Assembly: GCA_035048485.1 (NCBI GenBank)
Contig: CM068583.1
Coordinates: 51,263,790 to 51,327,789 of the forward strand
Direction: 5' to 3'
Source of the DNA: Pteria penguin
Taxonomy: Eukaryota; Mollusca; Bivalvia; Pterioida; Pteriidae
Length of the DNA: 64,000 nucleotides
The notes under the pieces: model-generated
The model's database searches: none
Seen by the model: only the letters and a program-made list of their open reading frames with translations
What the model was told of the DNA's origin: nothing
Program-made: the position numbers and the translations under genes
In this document: positions 61,945-64,000 of the stretch, piece by piece
Layout of the letters: each line of letters opens with the position of its first letter
Position numbering within the stretch: position 1 is the stretch's first letter

Positions 61945-62100
61945 TTCAGTGCTTGGCTTGCAGTGCAGACCATCTGGGTTCAATTCTTGTATTGCACCAC
62001 TTTGTGTAATAGGTTGGTTTCCTCCTGCTGTCATGATATACCTGTAAAAATTGTTGAAAGCAATGTAAAACACAAATCATGTAACTAAATGCTTTTAAAT
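61945..62100 (+). repeat. tRNA-like SINE fragment
   Basis: The A-box-like CAGTGCTTGGCTTGCAGTG and B-box-like GGGTTCAATTCTTG are followed by AGGTTGGTTTCCTCCTGC. It differs from the other SINE family in its tail. Confidence 0.5.
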
Positions 62101-62167
62101 GTGTGAAGCACTGTTCTATTTATCAAACACACATTTTGTATATTCTACCCAATTGAACATGACATTT

Positions 62168-62252
62168 TTTAGCTCACCTGAACCTTAAGGCTCAAGTGAG
62201 TTTTTATTATGGTGCTTTGTTTATCATCCATTTACTTTTGAATTTTTGATTT
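62168..62252 (+). repeat. truncated AGCTCACCTGA hairpin repeat
   Basis: The head AGCTCACCTGAACCTTAAGG with CTCAAGTGAG matches the 13067 repeat. The rest is missing; a different repeat begins at about 62254. Confidence 0.55.
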
Positions 62253-62253
62253 T

Positions 62254-63010
62254 TTATACGACCACATATAAATGTAGGAGTATTTTGCTATACCGCAGTC
62301 GTCCGTCTTTCCCACCTGTCTGGTCTTTGCAACTCCTACTAAACCCTTTGGGGATTTTGATGAAATGTGGTATAATGAAAGAATACCATATGAAGATGTG
62401 CATATTGGAAGGGAAATGTTGTCCAAAACAATTTCCAGGAGTTATTGCCTTTGGATTTAGATTTCACTATGTAAAACATCTTGTCCTTGCAACTAATCCT
62501 AAACTTTTTTTGGGGATTTTGATGAAACCTGGTACATGTACAAAGGAAGAACTCCTTATGGAAATGTGCATATTGGAAAGGGAAAGCTGTCCCCAAAAAA
62601 TTACAGGAGTTATACTTCTTGGCCTTTTTTTATGCTAAATACCTTGTATTTACAGCTCCTACTAATTGCTTCAATGGATTTTGATGAAACTCAGTACAAA
62701 GAAAGATGAAGATGTGTATATTGAATAGGAATTTTCACATCTCTTCAGAGTTCAATACAATTGTAGTCAGTGTCTTTTTGAAAGGAGGTGGGTGTCAACT
62801 TGGAAAATGATGGATGCCCAAAGAAGATCAATTAGCCTACAAACATTTAAAGAAGAATATTAGCCTACAAACCTTTAAAGAAGAATATTGAATTATTTTA
62901 CCAGTATCAAAGGTAATCTAAATTTACTACAACTAGATAAGATAGTTAGTTCTAGTTTGTATGACACCTTGGAGTGTGGGCGTATTATGTGCCCTACGGT
63001 GCCCCATTTT
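62254..63010 (+). repeat. second copy of the 46690 repeat family, uninterrupted
   Basis: It begins ATACGACCACATATAAATGT, with GTCGTCCGTCTTTCCCACC. Units contain CTTTGCAACTCCTACTAAAC and TTTTGATGAAA. At about 62915-62935 it preserves the site at which the 47139-48369 element sits in the other copy. A 31-bp duplication with TTAGCCTACAAAC lies at about 62833-62890. Confidence 0.65.
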
Positions 63011-64000
63011 TTTGGTTAAGCGCAGCATTAATTTAAAGGAAATCTTAAAAATCTTATTCTTGAGAACCATTTGCCGCAGAGACTTCATATTTGGTATACA
63101 GTATTCTTATGACATGTCGTATCAAATCTGTTCAAGTGAAGTCTGTGTGGCAATACTTGACCCTGCCCCTAGTGCTGACTCTTTTTAGTAGGCTTATATA
63201 GGAAGTATTTTTTGAAAATTTCTTCTAAAAAATCACAAGCCACAATGACTTCATGTTTGGTGTATAACATCATTATGACAAGAATTTTCAAGTTTGTTCA
63301 AGAGCAAGCCAGATGGATATAAGGACTTGCCTATGGCTGACAGTTTTTACCAGGCTTATAGAGGAAATACATTTATCTTTAAAATTTTCTTCTCAAGACA
63401 ACAAGCCTTAATTACTTTATATTTAGCATTAAATTGATCTACTGTGTGTAATGCCTTCAAGCAAAGGTTTTGTGGCAATATTTGGCTCCACCATAGGACC
63501 TAGAGTATGTTATATACATGTAGGTTTATATAGGATATAACTTTAAAAATGTTCTTTACAAGAACGTCAAGCCACAATGTCTTCATATTTAGTATACAAC
63601 ATGCAGTATCAAGTTTTTTCAAAGGAAGGCCATACAGCTATATTTGGTCCTGATCAAGGGACAGACAGTTTTTAAATTGTCTTGAATAGGGAGTCTCTTT
63701 AAAAACATTTTTTCTCAGGAACTGCAAGTTGCATACACTTCATATTCCATACACAGCATCCAAATGACATGCAGTATCAAGTTTGTTCAAAGGAAAGCCT
63801 TGCAAATATATATGGCTATTTCCCCAGGGGCTGACAGTTTTTGTAAAAAATCTTTATTACTTCATATTTAGTATATGACATTAGCATTAAATGTTGCATC
63901 ACTAGAAAAGGCTCTTCTGTTCATCCCACCATAGGGGCTAACAGTTTTTACATAGGCTTTTAAGGGCAGTATCTTAAAAGCTCTTTTTATCAAGAACCAC
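63011..64000 (+). repeat. repeat with about 165-bp internal units, running off the window
   Basis: About six degenerate units share CTTCATATTTGGTATA, CAAGTTTGTTCAA and GCTGACAGTTTTTA. No coding sequence was recognised. Confidence 0.6.

Noticed and set aside
62246..62638. 130-codon frame
   Set aside because: It lies in a repeat whose other copy (46690) does not keep the frame.

Overview
This window is eukaryotic, most likely an invertebrate and plausibly a bivalve mollusc. The reasons are long AT-rich introns with canonical GT/AG sites, tRNA-derived SINEs, many small TIR transposons, and abundant hairpin-headed repeats with runs of TGTC(C/T)GTC. The phylum is an inference from repeat style. 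No bacterial or viral gene was recognised.

One gene fills the window on the + strand: a BOD1L1/BOD1-like gene carrying a Shg1 (COMPASS-Shg1) domain. I could join 14 coding exons from the start codon at 701 to 60845 with a consistent reading phase (3,584 nt, about 1,194 codons). The gene runs off the right edge with no stop seen. Exons 1-3 encode the conserved Shg1/BOD1 fold. Exon 4 is Pro/Met/Phe-rich, exons 5-6 are acidic, exons 7-8 are a basic charged helix, exons 9-11 are linker, exon 12 is a strong RS domain, and exons 13 and 14 are a tandem duplicate pair of 57-nt exons. Intron 1 uses a GC donor. The human relatives act in SET1-type H3K4 methyltransferase function, fork protection and (BOD1) PP2A-B56 control at kinetochores.

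The standout feature is intron 9 (24519-41535). It is almost entirely a tandem array of about 230 copies of a 69-84 bp unit. The unit is the last 58 nt of exon 9 plus the 5' splice site and first 12 nt of intron 9. Nearly every unit therefore carries a coding-exon end joined to CAG|GT. The array has higher-order repeats of about 1.35 kb and about 3.88 kb. It is near-identical to the exon at its 5' edge and decays at its 3' edge (about 40.8-41.4 kb).

The other introns are packed with nested transposons whose edges can be read directly: a 90-bp foldback with 9-bp target duplication beside exon 1; a pogo-like element nested in a 2.3-kb TIR element; two small TIR elements inserted in one host repeat (8.3-11 kb); Harbinger-like elements with Myb/SANT remnants; a TTAA-flanked element; a 1.2-kb element with a matching empty site 15 kb away; and two minute palindromes (20 and 42 bp) with identical arms and perfect 7-bp flanking duplications. 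Intron 11 also holds two exon-like coding segments outside the main exon chain.
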